A DNA stretch of 64,000 nucleotides, from NCBI GenBank assembly GCA_963734125.1, contig CAVTGB010000029.1, positions 24,615 through 88,614 of the forward strand. The letters are read 5' to 3'. The notes beneath the pieces were generated by a model. The model searched no databases. It saw only the letters and a list, made by a program, of their open reading frames with translations, and was not told the DNA's origin. Source of the stretch: DATARH01 sp963734125. GTDB lineage: Bacteria; Pseudomonadota; Alphaproteobacteria; ATCC43930; CGMCC-115725. Below are positions 61,161-64,000 of the stretch, piece by piece. The stretch's first letter is position 1; every line of letters starts with the position of its first letter. Both the position numbers and the translations under genes were made by a program.

Positions 61161-64000
61161 TCACACCTGCTCTTGCGGCACGTTGTAGACGAGGACGGCC
61201 TGGCTCAACCCCTTCAGCGACAGATCGCCGATTTCTTCGAGCTGGGCGCTGTCTTCGACAGCGATCGCGACGCGGCGGCTGACGAGGATCTGCCCGTCCT
61301 TGGCTTCGGCGCAGAGCCGCGCGGCGAGATTGGTGACGGTGCCGATCGCGGTATAATCCATGCGCTCGGCAAAGCCGATCTGGCCCAAGGTCGCGTAGCC
61401 CTGGGAAATGCCGACGCCAAAGCCGATATCGTGGCCGTGCCGCCGCCAGCTGCGCAAGAGGTCCTGCGCCGCCCTTCGCATCGCCACCGCCATATCGATC
61501 GCGCGCCGGGCCGGGTCCGGGGTCGGCAGCGGATCGTTGAAGAACACCATGATGCCGTCGCCGCCATAATGGTCGATCGTGCCCTCGAAGCGCGCGACGA
61601 TCGGCCCCATCGCGGCGTGGTAATCCTTGAGGAGGGCCATGACCTCTTCCGGCTCGGCGCGCTCGGCAAACCCGGTAAACCCGCGCAAATCGCAGAAAAC
61701 GACGACGATCTCGCGGCGATGCGATTCGAGGATCGATTCGTCGCCCTGCGCGACGATCAATTCGGCGAGCTGCGGCGCCAGGAACCGGCGCAATTTCCCG
61801 GTGCGCTCGATCTCGGCGAGTTGGGTGGCGACGCGCGCCTCCAACTCGCGGTTCCAGCCGGCGATCTCCTCGGTGCGTGCGCGCAACTCGCCGAGCAGCC
61901 GCGCGTTCTCCATCGCGATCACCGCCTGCGCCGCGAAGTTCTGCAACAGCGCGATCTGCTTGTCGGTGAACGGGCGAACTTCGAACCGAGCGGCAACGAT
62001 CATTCCGAACAGGGCGTCGCCCTTCCACAACGGCACCGAAAGTAGCGTGTGAACACCCGATTCGGCCGCCAATCGCGTCATCGGATGATCGACAGCCGCC
62101 ATGTCGACGATATGGACGACGGCATCCCCGGCGAGCAATCGCGGTCCCATGATCGTGTCGGGGCCTAGGATACCCCGTCGCAACAGATCTGCCAGCGGCT
62201 CGGGAACGCCGCGCATCGCCGCCGCCCGGAAGTATTCGCCATCGCGCAGGAACAAGCTGCCGTGAGCGCTGTCGCAGAGGGTGTGCGCTTTCTCCAATAT
62301 CGCCTCGAAGACCGGCACGAGGTCGCCGGGCGAGGAATTGATGACCTGCAAGACCTCGGCGGTCGCGGTCTGCTGCTCCAGGGCCTCGCGCGTCTCGGTG
62401 ATGAGGCGGGCGTTCTCCATCGCGATCACCGCCTGCGCCGCGAAATTCTGCAGCAGCGCGATCTCCTTGTCGGTAAACGGGCGCACTTCCTTGCGGCCGA
62501 CGCCGATAAAGCCCAGGACCGTCTCCTCCTTGCGCAGCGCCACATACAGGACGGTCCGCACGCCGGCGATCTTGACGATGTTGCGCGCGCTCGGTGCATC
62601 GACCTCTGCCAGATCGGGCACGTGCACGAAGAGCTCTCCGGCGAACAGGCGATGGGTCGGAAGGTCGGGGTCAGGCCGGCGGGGCCGTCGTAACTGCTCG
62701 GCAATGGACAGCACTGCGCCGCGTATCGCCACCGCGCGGTACATCTCGCCGTCATAGAGCTGCAGGCTTCCGTGATCGACCCCGACAGAGGGTGTGCGCC
62801 TTCTCGAGGATCGCCTCGAACACCGGGGCGAGGTCGCCGGGCGAGGAGTTGATGACGCCCAACACTTCGGCGGTGGCGGTCTGCTGCTCTAGGGCTTCGC
62901 GCGTCTCGGTCAGGAGCCGCGCGTTTTCCATCGCGATGACGGCCTGCGCCGCGAAATTCTGTAGGAGCGCGATCTGCTTGTCGGTGAACGGGCGGACTTC
63001 CTGGCGAACCGCCATGATCTGCCCGATCAGCACATCGTCCTTGCGTAAGGGTACAAAGAGCAACGTACGGCTGCCCAATTCGATCCCCAACCGGACCTGC
63101 GATTGGTCTTCCACCTTCGTCAGATCGGGAACATGAACGAACCGCTCACCATCATTCAGCAATGGACGCATCGGATGGTTCGCTTCCGGGTAAAACCCCT
63201 CACGCAGCCGTTCGGCCAGCGGCTGCGGCAGACCGCGAACTGCGACCGCTCGAAATAGCTTGCCATCAAATGTCTGGAGACTGCCGTGATCGATGTCGCA
63301 AAGCGCCATTGCCTTGTCGAGCATCGCGTCGAATACCGGTGCGAGGTCGCCGGGCGAGGAATTGATGACCTGCAGGACCTCGGCGGTGGCGGTCTGCTGT
63401 TCCAGTGCTTCGCGCGTCTCGGTGATGAGGCGCGCGTTCTCCATCGCGATCACCGCCTGCGCCGCGAAATTCTGCAACAGCGCGATCTGCTTGCCGGAAA
63501 ACGGCCGCACTTCAGTGCGGTACATGGAAATGAACCCCCGCAGCTCTTCCTCAGCGCGCAGTGCCACCCAGATCACCGTACGGGCGCCGCCAATATCGGC
63601 AAGCGCACGGCGGCCGGATTCTCCTGACCGGTATGCAACGTGATCGGTAATGTCGTCGATTTGGACGATCGCTTCCCCCGCGGCGAGCCGACGGGTTGCA
63701 AATCCGCGGCCTACGCGAAAAGGCTGGCGGAAGAACTCGGCCAGCGCGGGCGGCACGCCGCGCCAGGCGTTGGCGCGGAAAAATTCACCGTCAAAGATAT
63801 TAAGCAGGCCGAAGGATGCTTCACAGAGACCCAACGCCTTATCCAGGATCGCGTCGAACACCGGCGCGAGATCGCCGGGCGAGGCATTGATGACCTGCAA
63901 GACCTCGGCGGTCGCGGTTTGCTGGGCCAAGGCTTCGTCGCGCTCGGCTGTCCGTTGCGCGAGCTCGCGCCGCAGGTCGGCGATCGTCTGCGATACGTCG
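61161..64000 (-). pseudogene. Multi-GAF adenylate cyclase, frameshifted and cut by the window end
   Basis: Read across one break, a large signalling protein of at least 945 residues. Four GAF domains are joined by near-identical linkers (QTATAEVLQVINSSPGDLAP, and ALLQNFAAQAVIAMENARL at each end). A class III cyclase domain follows at about 61200-61750 (VVFCDLRGFTGFAERAEP, then DHYGGDGIMVFFNDP, with the two metal-binding Asp). The frame 62752-64000 ends early at CRGRSRKPAAL. Removing one G near 62790 restores VDHGSLQLYDGEMYRAVAIR, then the rest in the frame 61161-62744. The 5' end is outside the window and continues upstream through an Arg/Glu-rich helical segment. It should produce a cyclic nucleotide in response to a GAF ligand. 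Confidence 0.85.

Noticed and set aside
59337..62045. A 902-codon plus-strand open frame
   Set aside because: It is antisense to hydantoinase B and the GAF-cyclase, rich in His/Asp/Arg as expected for shadow frames in GC-rich DNA, and has no family similarity.

Overview
The window is GC-rich chromosomal DNA that reads as alphaproteobacterial. The best evidence is the minus-strand block tig - clpP - clpX - lon - hupB - tRNA-Val, together with a two-domain Nnr, malonyl-CoA decarboxylase and class III adenylate cyclases joined to GAF or SAM/ATPase/TPR modules. I cannot name a genus. The lineage call is inferred from gene content and order.

Layout: 1-6700 holds catabolic and accessory genes: a cut-off HpaB-type monooxygenase, a THI5-like binding protein, a 930-residue repeat protein with membrane segments, an SMP-30-type lactonase and an M20 hydrolase. 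6.7-17.1 kb is the housekeeping core: tRNA-Val, HU, Lon, ClpX, ClpP, trigger factor, tRNA-Leu, malonyl-CoA decarboxylase, Nnr and tRNA-His. 17.1-25.8 kb is accessory and partly decayed. It contains a broken beta-helix gene, a small secreted protein, a membrane spermidine-synthase-like protein, a lone receiver domain, an intact IS3-family element with a 5-bp target duplication, and a frameshifted cytochrome c with an octapeptide repeat.

25.8-39.1 kb is a type II secretion locus: gspE, F, H, I, J, then L, M, a GspC/N-like gene, D, K, an inverted gspG and a prepilin peptidase. A secreted propeller-like protein lies inside it. A secreted phospholipase C/acid phosphatase-type enzyme follows it at 39.3-41.3 kb. 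Both are plausible cargo. gspK is broken by two apparent single-base insertions.

41.3-64 kb mixes an ABC-F gene tail remnant, a luciferase-like oxidoreductase, a frameshifted AIDA-type repeat protein, a TetR regulator, a SAM-cyclase-ATPase-TPR protein, a Rieske oxygenase, GlpD, a MotA/MotB-like pair, SuhB-like phosphatase, EF-P next to its modifying enzyme EpmA, a HAD hydrolase, a Phd/VapC-type toxin-antitoxin pair, hydantoinase B and a multi-GAF cyclase running off the right end.

A theme of the window is broken frames. At least six genes carry one or more apparent indels where the homologous sequence resumes in another frame, and one of them also seems to carry a nonsense codon. Whether this is genome decay or uncorrected assembly error cannot be decided from the sequence alone.
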